Assembly (NCBI GenBank): GCA_020746105.1
Contig: CM036624.1
Span: 3,095,562-3,159,561, forward strand
Source of the DNA: Trogon surrucura
Lineage: Eukaryota > Chordata > Aves > Trogoniformes > Trogonidae
Direction of reading: 5' to 3'
DNA: 64,000 bases
A program made the position numbers and the translations under genes. Numbering within the stretch: position 1 is the first letter of the stretch; every line of letters begins with the position of its first letter. Below, piece by piece: positions 1-11,700 of this stretch. The notes beneath the pieces are model-generated. The model saw only the letters and a list, made by a program, of their open reading frames with translations. It was not told where the DNA came from and did not search any database.

Positions 1-225
1 AAGGGTGGAAGTCTTTTCACATCCTTTAGTGAAATATGGAAGGTATTTTAGGTTTTGGTGGTGGCTGTTTGGCTCTTGCTTCATTAGCTCGTGTGCCCAG
101 CCCTGCAGTGGAAATCATCTCTGCTGACAACTCGGTTAAGTCATCATCTTTTCCTCTCGTCCTCAGTTTCCTGTTCTGCTGTGGGAAAACCCTCAAGCGT
201 ACAGTCTTCTTGCCCTCGTTTTCAG

Positions 226-291
226 CTATTGCAAGATTTCACCTTTCCCAGCCCTTTAGACTTGGAACAGCATCTAGCCAAACATCACAAG
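226..291 (+). CDS. possible internal exon encoding half a C2H2 zinc finger (unidentified gene)
   Basis: A polypyrimidine-AG acceptor (ending ttttcag at 225) is followed by 22 codons with no stop and then AAG|GTTGAG, a usable donor. The peptide reads LLQDFTFPSPLDLEQHLAKH and then HK. It fits the second half of a C2H2 zinc finger exactly: Phe, five residues, Leu, two residues, His, three residues, His. The paired cysteines are not present at the expected spacing in this frame, so they would have to lie on an upstream exon outside the window, or the match is accidental. A second acceptor (ctcgtcctcag, ending at 166) would give a longer, 125-nt exon in the same frame. The frame also runs on past the donor to a stop near 429. 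I do not recognise the protein. A chance match is a real alternative. Confidence 0.22.
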
Positions 292-507
292 GTTGAGAAA
301 ACAACTTCTGTAACACGCTATCGGTCTCATGTTAGTTTGGGCGAGGTCTGTTTATCAGCAGGTCAAATAACCCTACTGGAGGAAGCCAAAGTGTTGTGGT
401 ATCAGGCCTGCCTCCAGGGAGTGAAGTAAATTCCAGGTAGTCACACAGCAATAGGTTTTCTATTATATTCTTATAGCTTGCAACAATCAGAGGTTTATTA
501 GCTCATA
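292..507. other. non-coding stretch between exon candidate and SINE
   Basis: Nothing gene-like is seen apart from the tail of the open frame described above. The sequence becomes AT-rich towards the SINE insertion point. Confidence 0.5.
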
Positions 508-693
508 AATCATAGAATCATGGACTGGCCAGGGCTGGAAGGGACCTTAGAGATCATTTAATTCAACCTCCCTGTCATGGGCAGGGACACCTCTCAACTA
601 GATCAGGCAACACACGGGGACCGAATGGGGATCGAACCCGCGACCTTGGTGTTATCAGCACCACGCACTAACCGAGTGACCTAACCAGCCCCC
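508..693 (-). mobile_element. tRNA-Ile-headed, CR1-tailed SINE (passerine TguSINE1-like)
   Basis: Read on the minus strand, 693 to about 613 resembles an isoleucine tRNA. It has an A-box-like segment (plus-strand 672-684), an anticodon-loop-like gctGATaac (651-659) and a clear B box, GGGTTCGATCCC (628-639). From about 612 down to 508 it continues into a CR1 3' end, with the ccctgcccatgacag and tccctt(c)cagccc blocks and the terminal gattctatgat. Known biology: such SINEs carry a pol III promoter in the head and borrow CR1 reverse transcriptase through the shared tail. They are characteristic of passerines, and the zebra finch family TguSINE1 has this architecture as I remember it. The head looks full length, so the copy is not 5'-truncated. 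The family name is from memory; the tRNA-plus-CR1 structure is seen directly. Confidence 0.85.
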
Positions 694-858
694 ACAGTGT
701 TATCTCAACAATATACATTGATTTCAATCCTCCTGTCCAAATATTCACTTTAGATGTGACTACTTGAGGAATGAATTCAGGTGAATGTTCTCAATAACTC
801 AACACTTGGCTAATTTTTTTTTTTTAAATATGACAGTCACATGTATGTTTACAAATAA
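694..858 (+). repeat. direct duplicate, copy 1 (abuts the SINE)
   Basis: About 160 bases that recur at 2099-2258 in the same orientation, offset 1405 bp. The first 36 bases match exactly (acagtgttatctcaacaat and onward), followed by scattered substitutions, one indel near 795-810 and a poly-T of different length. By eye the copies are roughly 90% identical. Similarity starts at the base next to the SINE head and ends around tttacaaa. No coding potential is seen. Confidence 0.9.
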
Positions 859-860
859 AT

Positions 861-2098
861 CTCTCAAAACTTCTCCCCCATCCCTTTTTTATAGAGAGAG
901 AAAAGGCAGAAAAAGGCTATCACATACACGAGAAAGATAACAGGAAGATACTCTATTTTATTTTTGTAAGACCATACAGATGGAGGTGGAGATCAACATC
1001 TATTAAATAGTGCATTATGCTTTCACATTGGCCTGACTTATTCAGCAACGCATAGCCATTTTAAGTCATTAGAGCTAGCCTCGTATGAAAGAGTTGATAT
1101 TCTTCTATTCCTTGTGCCAGCCCCTCCCTCTTTCTCCTCCTCTGCCTCCCCAGCTCACCTCTTTTCTGTCACCACCCAACCACGTTCAACGGTATTTTCA
1201 CCTTAGGCTCAGCACCTCGTGCAAGTCCAGGTTTGCCATACCTCCTGCTCTCCACTTCTAGACATCGGTGAGATAAACCCTCCAGCCTGCAAGCTCTGAC
1301 ATATGATTCACTCTATCTTATGTCACAAAGACACTAGAAATGAACTTTCAATAATTAAAATAATTCCTTATAAATCCGGAACACCTGTGTGTCTATTTAC
1401 CAGCTGCTTAGATTAGACAGCCTAATTATTTGATGCCATAAGGCATAGATTGTAAACTAAAATCACAGATATATAAACTTCCTTCAGACATGAACTCTTC
1501 AGGTTATCACATTATGTAGAATCGACATCCAAACGCCGGCTCATGAAATCATTTTAGCAATGAGGAATTTCGCGGTGCCACAGCCTCTAAAAGAAGAAAT
1601 GTTTCCCATTCCTGCATTTTTCTGTCATTGTACTCCTTCTCCAGCTATAGTCTCCAGGAGAACATCTTTTTGCGAATTATTTTGCATTCACTTTAAAATA
1701 TCATATTTTCTTTGAAATAGAAAACTACAGAATACCATAGTCAGAATGAACTACGACCAGTCTATGATTAAAAATATTTTAGCAGGAAAAAAAAAATCTC
1801 CCGAGTCAAATTCCTAATTTGTGAAAGAACTTACACTTGGTGGAGTTGGGTAGCTAATCAGAACACCCAAATACTATACACCACAACTATGACTCAGTTG
1901 CCTTTTAACAGTGTGCATCCATTAAATCATTAAAAGTTGTCAGTTCTTATTATAATTCAGTTAAATCTCTTCTTCCCCCCCCCCCCCCCCCCCACATGGA
2001 GGAATAAAAATCTGCCTGAAATATAAATGTAAGTTTCTTTAGAAGAGGAGACATTAAGAGCAGCCAGTAAATTATATAGGTGAAAAGGCCTAAACCAA
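861..2098. other. non-coding spacer between the two duplicate copies
   Basis: AT-rich sequence with no gene. It holds a pyrimidine-rich block around 1112-1172 and a run of 19 C at 1975-1993. I see no third copy of the duplicate and no obvious retroelement. Confidence 0.5.
1975..1993 (+). repeat. C19 homopolymer
   Basis: Nineteen consecutive C. Length in an assembly is unreliable for such a run. Confidence 0.9.
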
Positions 2099-2258
2099 AC
2101 AGTGTTATCTCAACAATATACATTGATTTCAATCATCCTTTCCAAATATTCACTTTAGATGTGACTGCTTGAAGAACGAATTCAGCTGAATGTTCTCAGT
2201 CATACTTGGGTAATTTTTTTTTTTTTTTTAATATGACAGTCACATGTACATTTACAAA
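2099..2258 (+). repeat. direct duplicate, copy 2
   Basis: Second copy of the sequence at 694-858. The left flank (agcagccagtaaattatata and onward) does not resemble the left flank of the SINE next to copy 1, so the left edge of similarity coincides with the SINE insertion point. See the paired entry for the extent of identity. Confidence 0.9.
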
Positions 2259-2259
2259 C

Positions 2260-5200
2260 AGCATCCAAGTATTAAATTCTATACAACGATATTAATTGAA
2301 TTTTAAAAGGTGTCACACTCGTGTTCATGAATATAGTTACATTAAGGGTGAGGAGTTTTGCTGCTTCAGTGCAAGACAGCTTTTTGGTTCATGAGATAAA
2401 AAAACTGAAGCCAAACAACCCGGGTTTTCTTCCGAAAACCTACCACATATTTTTCTAAAGTAACAAATTTAACCTTCAAAGATGTGTGTGGCATAAAGAG
2501 GCAGTCAACTGGTAGTTTACTTTGCTTTTTATAGCCACACGACTCTCTATTTTCACGGAACAAGGCCACACGTGCTATTTTGAAGTCTAACGACTCTGTT
2601 TTAGGGTAAACCCTCAGCCCCTCCCTGCTGACCTGAACCAAGAATTGCTTTTTCTGCGCAAGCGTCTCTCTCCTAAGTCAACAGCTCTGTAGTGATCCAA
2701 GCCTGTCTTGGACAACCTTCTAAATTACCCTCTTCTTTTAAAAAGAGTTCAGCAAATCCCGTTTCGAGAAATGACCGTTTGCATTTCCTTTTCGCTTTAC
2801 CACGCTAAAAATAAACACCAGCCACCCTTCTCGTTAAATCCAGAGCTCGATGAGGCGACTGCAGATCGAAAATGAATATTTTTTTTTATTATTCTCTCAG
2901 CTATAACAACTTACATTTGAAGTTACAAAAGAAAGCGATCAGACTGGGTATTTTTAAAGATACGTAGAAAAGGGATTTGAAGAAATAGCAGTAAACCGTT
3001 TGCCCTACTTCTAAGGTTTTACGTTGGAGCGTGCATTCTCGATTGATAAAAAGCAAATGTCCACAAGAATGCTTAATATACCTCAGATTCAAGCTTTGGT
3101 AATACGAAAGGTGTTGGAAATAAAAACAGTTAAAGTTACAGGATTTCACACCAAGATATTCTGCCTTGGAGTTCACATGGGTTTTGCTCAGATGAGGAAT
3201 TGCCACATATGCTGGATGGTTTCCACAATTCTCAGCTCAGAGGAAAACTTAGAGCCTCAAATTCCACCCAAGGATATTGAGAATGGAACCCTATGAAAAA
3301 TGGGTGTTCTCAGTTGAGCAGCCAAAGCAAAACCTTTGTGGCAATAATAGATGGAGGCTAAATTGCAATAAAATAGTTTATTTAATTTGCAAATTAACTA
3401 AGATTTATTAAAACTTCATTTTGGTTACGGACAGTTTCAAACTATAAAAGTCTTTAAGCCCAAAGCCTCAAAATAGTTACTTTAAAAAAATAAAAATGCT
3501 TCTTCAGCGTGAGCAATCCCTACTTATTTCCAAAGCTAAACATATGCAGATTCTGTTTGACTGATTCCTGTCCACAGTTAATTTTATGTCTGTCGTGATA
3601 ATTTTAGCAATACGTAAATCAAATATTAAACCAAAGAAAGTCTTCAGTAACCATCCACCCAAAATTACAGCTTTAAAATATTTATGTTCTGTGGATTAAA
3701 ACAAAAACACATGTTCAAGCTATTCCCATTCCCTAACTCTAACTAACGCTGCAAAATCAGTAACATTGTGAAATCTTTTTTTGTCTGCTAGCATCCTGAA
3801 TTCGTGAACGTTATTTTTTTTTTTTGCTTCTGTTTTATATATGGCTCAAATGTGGTGGTGGGAGTAAACAGTCATATTTCCTTCTCTAAATTATAAGGCA
3901 AAGTATTACCTCTGCGTATCTTCTTCCGTACTCTTTATTCCTTGTTTGGTGGAGAAAAGGACAATAAAAGGTAAAAATTCCTCTACCGTATACTTTATAC
4001 TTCAGCGTGAGAGCATCACAAGTAAAATGCCTCCTGCCCACACAAATATATGCCTACATTTTAAAACAGGGACGTTCTGCACCGTCCCTTCTTAGTTCAT
4101 CTAACTTTTACTGCTTTTTAGTGTTTTGGCCAGTTTCTGAGATCTCTAACAAGGTCTCCCATCCCAGGAGTGGACTGTTTTTTCTTACATTTGTTGGAGG
4201 TTGTTGAATGTTACACTGAATGTGAGAGATTCCCTGTTTTAGAAGTACCCAGAATTTTCCATCAAAAGCATGGCTTTAGCACATATTGATTAAGGTTAAG
4301 GAAATATAGCATTTTGTTGTTGTTGTTATTAAACTTCTTTTCCAACAATAAAAAAAATGACGTTGTGAAAAATACAGTGGCTTTCGCTAACTCAGTGGCT
4401 GTTAATTCACAGTCAGATCAAAAGTTAAGAACAGGTGTTTGAATTTTCCATTCCCCACTGCAGTATTTGAACTGATTTTGACAGATAAAATGTCAACCTT
4501 ACTTTCTTTCAACCAAACTCATAACTTGTTAAAAAAAAAAAAAAAAAAAAGAGTTTAATGGTTTTCTATCTGGATCCAAAGTACAGTGAGGTTAGTAAAA
4601 ATATTCTCACTAGGTTTAAATAGTCTCTGGCTGAAGCATTTGTAAGGTAATAACTGGGCAACCAAGAAAGATGGAAGTTTTTATAAAGCTACGAGCATTT
4701 TACATCGGCTTTTGCCATTTATCATGTTAACATATGGATATCAATGGCTCAGAATATGAACAAAAGGCATTAGAGTATTTTGCAGAAGGGACTAATAGCT
4801 ATTGAAGTTCTTAATGAGTCTAATGAGGGACCTGCATTTTCTCAACTCAGCAAACATGAACAGATGAAAATCTTGTTGTAAGATGTATGGATGGAATATG
4901 GATGTAAACTCAGGATAATTCTACCTTTATCTTAAACTGCACAAAACCCAAATGTCCTGCTGTTTTTGTTTTTCTGGCATTCTCTGTCTCTCCCTTTCCA
5001 TGTTCTCAGCTTTTCTTCTACATCAGAAGTCAAGTGTTAATACCAATAGGGGTTAATAAGTTAAAAGTCAGAACTTTTTCTTTTTTTCTTAATAAAGGCC
5101 AAACAAAATCGATTTGGATAACAGTCAATTTTTAAATGGGAGATCTAGCTTAATTCCAAGCATATTTTAGCTTTAATTTTTAATCTTTTCAAGAGTGAAT

Positions 5201-6862
5201 TTTGTAAGAACATTTTAGTCACGTAAAAAAAACCTTGAGGTAGTCCTTAAATTTGGATGATGAGAAATGCCTTTGACTTTAATAAATCCCACATGCAATT
5301 AAGGCGGGATGTGCATTACACACCCTAGACTTTGTCCAAGTTTCGTCCTAGCACTGTATGTCCACAGAAAGCCACTTAGCCACGTTGGCATGTCAGGTTA
5401 CTGTTGGTTAGTTTTCTTTGCTTGTGCATACAAGTACATAATTAGTATTTTAAAATCAGTGCAAGCTTTAGTCATAGACACACAACATTCACCACACTTA
5501 CTTTAAAGCCAAAGGGCTGTCAATGCAGTGTTAATTAATGCTTTTCTAGTCTGGCTAAAACAATTTCTGAAATTATGGAATGCGCATGGACGGGTATCAC
5601 TGTGATTAGCATAAGATAGCTCCAGAAGCCAGCCAGGGTGAGCAGCTAGTAGCACTTGCCATGAACTATTTCACCTGCTGCTAGCCACATACCAATAAAA
5701 ATCACTAACATGGTAGCTAGACTTTCAAATCCACAGTGTTTCTGCACGATTCCTTCTTGCACTGCCAGCAGTGGGCAAAATAAACAAATAAAAAGCTTCC
5801 CATGCTTAATGCTAGTCCAATGAAAAAAGAACGCAAAGGAGCAGAAGGGCAGAATCAAAAAAGCTTTAGACTTCAGGATGCTACCTACGATTTGCAAAGA
5901 GAATTTTATTCCAGTTGTCTTTTAAAATGGTTGTGAAGGAAAAAAAAAGAAAAAAAAAAAAAGAAACCAAGCTGCCAGTGTGCTCCTTTTCAAGAGGTCC
6001 CAGGGAGCACGCAAACACTTGCTCAAAACCCTTCACTCACTGGTGTCCAGATTTCCCTCTCCTGTCACGTTTGTTTTGTGCCTCTCCTCCATTTTTAGGC
6101 CTCCCACTTTTCCTCTTTTACGGCTGCAGAGCCTCAGCGTCCTGACGTTTCCTTCCTAGCCATTTCCCTTTTCTACCGAGAGGTTTCTCGTTACCTCTGA
6201 GGCTCACCCTCTGCACAGACAGCTTCCGCGCCGGCCCCCGCACCGCAGTGCCAGTCAACTGTGCTAAATCCAGACATTCCAGATGCCACAGATACTTGTC
6301 CATTACATTATCTCCCCTTCAGCCCATCTGCTAAAATCAAATTTGCTGGATCGGGGACTAAACACATGCTTCCCCCTTCCCTGGCCTCCGGTAGCATTAA
6401 GCCAGCTTAGGGTCAGTAATAACAGCAAAACTTTGAACTCGGGACTTTGGGGTTTGCCTGATGACGACCAACCCAAAGGGAAATTAAAAGAACAAATGAG
6501 CTCTCCTGTCACGTTAAATACTGTTACGTTCTTGAAAAATATTTCCAAAGCCTCATCTTTGCACTACTATAGGACCTAAAAGGCCTGCTCTTCAAGCCCT
6601 AGAATGAAATCAGAACTTGTTAACAATTAAATACTAGCGGTTAATATTATTATCAGTTATCTTCGTAGCCCTCAATAGCCACGCTGCTATTTTGTATACA
6701 CATGCGCTGCATACCATCTGCTGATGTTTATTTTAATTCACTAGGAAAGGCCTGTGTTTAAGTTGGAATTTAAGTGACAGAATCAGAACAAAAGGAAAAG
6801 GGCAGCAGAATAAACTGCATAAATTCCAAATATGACTTGTAAAGGCAGACAATATAAAAGCT
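2260..6862. other. AT-rich non-coding DNA
   Basis: No supportable gene or recognised mobile element. It contains an A20 run at 4531-4550, an A-rich run at 5939-5963 and a short, mildly CpG-bearing patch around 6130-6260 that lacks splice or promoter hallmarks. Reading frames here are all under about 100 codons and overlap on both strands. Confidence 0.5.
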
Positions 6863-7040
6863 ATAATCTTAGTTTAATCCCCACACTTTTTAAACATAGT
6901 AATTACTAGACATCTGCTGGTAACACAGCCTTGCTATTGGATAACCTTAATTACCCTGTAATATTTCCTGACACTCCCCAAAATATGCCCTATGGATAAT
7001 AATTCATTCACGGTTCAGCCCCATTATTAGCTACTAATTC
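6863..7040. promoter_or_regulatory. cluster of homeodomain-type TAAT/ATTA cores (candidate enhancer)
   Basis: In under 180 bases there are about nine TAAT or ATTA cores, including palindromic TAATTA (6899-6904) and TTAATTA (6948-6954), GATAATAATT and ATTATTAGC. An inverted CCAAT (attgg) lies near 6935-6940. Homeodomain factors bind TAAT cores, and clusters occur in developmental enhancers. AT-rich sequence produces many such cores by chance, so this is only suggestive. Confidence 0.2.
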
Positions 7041-8716
7041 AAACAATCAAGACAAAGACAACGAACAGATGACCTTGAACAATTACCCACTCACTGAACA
7101 GAATTTATTTCATGCTTTTCAAAGACTTTACTGCTTTCCTGGCTTCATGAGCAGCACACAAAAATGAGCAAAACGCAAGCAAGAAAAGAGCTGCAGAATA
7201 AAAGGAGATTTGCAGAGGTACCCCAGGTCCTTTAAACATGATTTTTCTTGCATTAACAACATAATGGTTACTGCAATATATTTCATTTTCTGAGATTAAA
7301 TAAGGACCTAGACAGACTAGGAGCAAAAGCTAATACAATTGTTTTATTAGACCAGATTTGTAAGCTGTTTAATTATCTGCAAGGAAAGTATTGGAACACT
7401 TGAAAGAAAAAAAGAAAAAGATGAAGAAAAGAATTAAATGCATCTAGGTAAAATGAATGGAATTCATGCAACTGTTGCAGAAGCAGATAAAATACCAGTG
7501 ACTTCAGGGCTAATGCAGACAGCTACAAACATCTGAGGCTGCCCAGGAAATACCTGAAACTGTCACAGATCACACTTTGTCCTCATTTGTGCTGCCATTA
7601 CCTGATGCCCTCCTTTCTGGTTGTACAGGTAAAATCAAGCGCACAACATTATTGCCAAACAAACCTAATCTCTACTGCTTCGGATGATTGCTTGTCTTGT
7701 TTACTCTGAGAAATTATGGTTGTAATGAGCGTGGTGGGGTATGGCTTTTGAAAGGAGAGGGTGCGTTAAGGAGAACAAGAAGTTGTCCTTTTCTCTGCAC
7801 CTCAGTTCATTCTCTGGGTCTAGGAGGTCCCTCGCAATCCATCTGAAAATCAAAACATTCAGGTTCAGCTGCGAAAAGGACTAGAATTACTGAACTGGCA
7901 GGAAAAATATGTTGAAGTGATACACAAGAAAAAAAAAGAAAATGTAAGTGAAAACTCAAAAATCAAAATTAAATCACTTTCTGGGGTGGTTCAGAGAGTG
8001 ACATCGTCACTGTAGGAATATAGTGACATTTCTTACACACCTATAAAAGTAAATTCCAGAAGGAAGATATGGTAAATAAAATAAAAGACAGATGCGACAA
8101 AATTTCCCCACGCCAAAACCAGAAATATGTCAGAAAAATAGATTCTAAATCAAATTTACTTATTTAGTTTTGCACACTAATCACAATGATGTTAAATATA
8201 AGATTTATTTTAATGTAAAGTTCCTAAAAAAAAGAGAACCTCGTGAAGTTCAGGGTGGAATAGTTAGTCTTAGTTCCAGACAGAAAAAATCTGAAAGCCA
8301 CAGGTAAAAGGACAACTATAGCTCTCCTTGATCTTAAGAGGTATGCAGTCTGCAAATATAAAGCACTCCAGGAAAGGTGGAGTGGAAAAGGATTTTATTA
8401 TCTGACCGAAAGCACGAGACTGCAATATCTTCAAAGAAAAATATTTGTGCCAGCCTGGCTTCATGGACTACTTGAGGCTTCTCATTGAAGCTGTAGTCTC
8501 TGAGCATGCTTTCCTTATCAAGAGTGCCTCATAAAACTTCCAAGATTTAAAAGTCCACCTCCCTGAAATGAGGTCTACGTGATGAAATTTTTCTTCTAGT
8601 TCCGAGCAGAATTGTTTTTTCAACCTTTCCACTACCTGCCTGAAGGTTCCCTTCAAGGGTGGCGCTGAAGTGTTAGCACATCTCCCTAGGAAGTTGTGCT
8701 TTTTTTAGTGTTGTAA
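7041..8716. other. AT-rich non-coding DNA
   Basis: No gene is supported. A minus-strand frame of 73 codons (7105-7326) has one hydrophobic stretch but no family resemblance. Confidence 0.45.
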
Positions 8717-8794
8717 ATCACAGAATCACAGAGTGTCAAGGGTTGGAAGGGACCTCAAAGATCATCTAGTCCAACCCCCCTGCCAGAGCAGGAC
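8717..8794 (-). mobile_element. CR1 LINE 3'-end fragment (severely 5'-truncated)
   Basis: The plus strand begins atcacagaatcacagag and continues ggttggaagggacctcaaag, then atctagtccaaccccc. This is the reverse complement of a CR1 3' terminus with its tcttttccaacc-like block and gattctgtgat tail. Only about 80 bases remain, with no coding part. CR1 elements are usually 5'-truncated on insertion. The CR1 subfamily differs from that of the SINE tail at 508-612 (ctgccagagcagga here, ctgtcatgggcaggga there). Confidence 0.9.
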
Positions 8795-11700
8795 CAGCTG
8801 CCGTAGATAACTGTGATTCCTTCATGAAATACTCACTTCAGGATTAAACATCCTTCTAAAAGATACTCTTGGAATCATTTTCAGTAGCAATATCCTGTAT
8901 TAAATTTGATGTAGTCTCTTCTGGTCCTAAAAATCGTTAATTACATCAACATTTCTCCTTAACTTCTTTCGGTCAGACACACGAGCCACAGCCCAACACT
9001 TGGGATTTTCATTAGGAAGTACATTTTTTGCTCTATCTAGAACTCCTCTAGAAATAGACACTTGGCATTTCCGTTCCCAGATCAAAAGCAATCTTGCAGG
9101 TCATAATCAAGCATCTAGGAAACAAATTTCCTATCAAGCCTGTGTAAGAACAGTGTGCTCTGTTTACATTTCAAAAATCACTCATGTAATGGATTGTCAA
9201 CATAAAATATTTTCCTGTGGATAAGCCAACGAAATAATCTCTTGGCCACGGGTCAGGAATGGCCTTTTCTAATGCATAAATATTAAAATTATTATTTTGG
9301 AGGGGAAAGTTTGAAGTAGACTCGCTATTAATTTCTATACAGACCAAATTAATGCAACTTGCCTCAAGCTCATGTCCTTGTTCATTCAGGAACTGAAATG
9401 TCATGTACAGCAAAGATAGTCTTTTCTTCTAATTAATGTGGTCATGAAACAAATGAAATACAATATGCAAATAAGAGCTATGATGATTAAATAAAAAGCT
9501 GTCCCTCCAGGAACAAAACACTCAAAATGAACTAGTTTCATATAGTAGGTTTTGAAAGGCCCATCTGTTAAAACTGAAAGTATTTTGCTTGAATTATGTC
9601 TGGTTACTAATAGGTATCGTGTTTCAATTATTTCAGGGAAACTTTAAAGTTTTTGCTAGAGTTCAAGTCCACAATGAACTGCGTGACTGGGTTCTCATGT
9701 GTTCAGCCTTAGATTTCAGGCTAAGATGAAAATTAAACTCACACTTCTTACCATATCCAAAAAGCCTCTTAGAAAGTCAATATAAATCTAAATAATTTCT
9801 CTCTATGAATGTTACATAGCCATACTAAGGAATATAGAACCTCATATATAACCTCTTAATCTTGTGACTGCTACAGAAGGCCATAAAACCCAACACAAAA
9901 CAACCGAACTATTTACAGAGTGAAGTTCTGGTTCGTTCTGGGGTGAGACAACATGTCCTAGAGTCAGTAATTTGCTGTTCCTCATTGTAGCTTCATAGAA
10001 AAGAGTTACTTTATCCTGTGACCCCATAACAAGTTTTTGTGTTTTTGAAAATATTCAATTCCAGTGATCCCTTTCAAGATGAAAACCGGACAGTGGAGAA
10101 GGTGATCATTTCATCCAGAAAATCCAGAGAGCCAGGGCACTTGCCTGATGTGTAGGAAACCAACATTTCCTGGAATGAACAAGGTAGAACAAGACTGGCA
10201 TGCAATTTTCTCCATCATAAGTAATCGTTCTGACCACCAAACTGTTATTAATTACTTTTGTCCATCCGGACACAAAGATCTTTTCCAACACAATCTCCAT
10301 CAAAGCTGTTATACTCCCATGAGAAGTTTTAGCATCAAGTTACTGGTATTTTTCAGTAACATGTACTTCTGCTTAACTTGATTTTCCAAAGGAGAATATA
10401 AAGCCTCTTGGAAAGTTACGGATCCAGAAAGCAGTGTTATTAAAATGATGAATAAATAATCATCTGTATAGGCAAAGATGATATTTTGACAGAGCAGACC
10501 TTTTAGAGAGCTGTCCAGACCCAGAAAGTACTTTGAGAGCAGCAGAATATTTTTCCTTTCTAGTTGCACTGGTAAGCAATCAAGGCTTTAGACATACTAC
10601 GCCCTAATCTACACAACTCAACAGAAGAGTTGAACTTTGATTGCTGCCACCTTCTTTTAATTTCTTATTTTTTCCCAGTTGCCCTTCATATGAGAGATTT
10701 TATTTCTTCCTGAATGCACTTTCCTGTTTATATTTTCTTCCTCTTCCCTGGTGTCGTGACTACAACGTATTTTTTAATGGAAATAAACAAACTTGACTGT
10801 TTTTTTGCTTCTCCTTGCTTCTAATACCACCTGCTGCTCAATTCCTTCTTCCTCTTTTTCTTAATTTAATCTCTACTTTTACATCTGCAGAATTAATTTG
10901 CACTATCATGTATACCTTTATTCCTTATTATTTTTCTCTCTCCACCTTCATTTTTGTACACCGTCTTTGATACCCACATTTGTTTTAAGGCTCTTTTTTT
11001 CTCAAAAAAAAAAATATATTTTCATTCCTTAGCTTTATAATGAAGGAAAATATGTTTAGTTGTTTAAAAACAGCGAAGATCATCCCATCTTCTGAATGGT
11101 AGGTACCAACTTGAGACAGGAGTTCCTTGCTGAAGCCGAGTGCTAAATTCTTGAAGCATATTTAAGACTTGCATGTTTAGTTTTGCCACAGATGTCTTAC
11201 ATCAGTCTGTGTTCTAATTTCCTATCCGTTGTGAAATCTCCTGTACACTCCATATTTGTAATTTTTATCTACTGCAGCCTGATCTGTAACATTTCTTTCC
11301 TGATGAGTTTTACATCTGCTCACTGCAATATAACCTGTATCACTACAAGGGACAGAAACCATCATCGCCTCATTTTAACGTGATGTATTTTCTATGTCAA
11401 GCAGAAATTGTAGCTGCGCGTAAGAAGCCATCGTTGGTATAAGGAGGCACATTTAACAAAAACGATGGTTTTTCTATTGCTATGTTGCCCGCTTAAGCTC
11501 AAACATTGTCTGGCATCTATCCTCAAGGGCAACTGTCTGGCCAACTTCACAGTGGGCCCCCTGCCACCCTAACAGATGGGCACCAAGTGTAAGTAGCCAT
11601 AAGACCATATAAGTGCATTTAGTGTGAAACTTGGGGCATAATTCCCAGCCTTGATCACCATATGGCTTCTCCATACTGAGTTTGTGATAAATGGCATGTG

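Noticed and set aside
613..693. Functional tRNA-Ile gene on the minus strand
   Set aside because: It runs directly into a CR1 tail and its arms have mismatches relative to a real tRNA-Ile, so it is a SINE head rather than a gene.
5233..5242. let-7-like TGAGGTAGT
   Set aside because: Only the seed matches; the rest of the mature sequence and a hairpin are absent.
7105..7326. Minus-strand 73-codon frame with a membrane-like hydrophobic stretch
   Set aside because: A single hydrophobic run is common in T-rich antisense frames; no family resemblance, signal context or paired splice sites.
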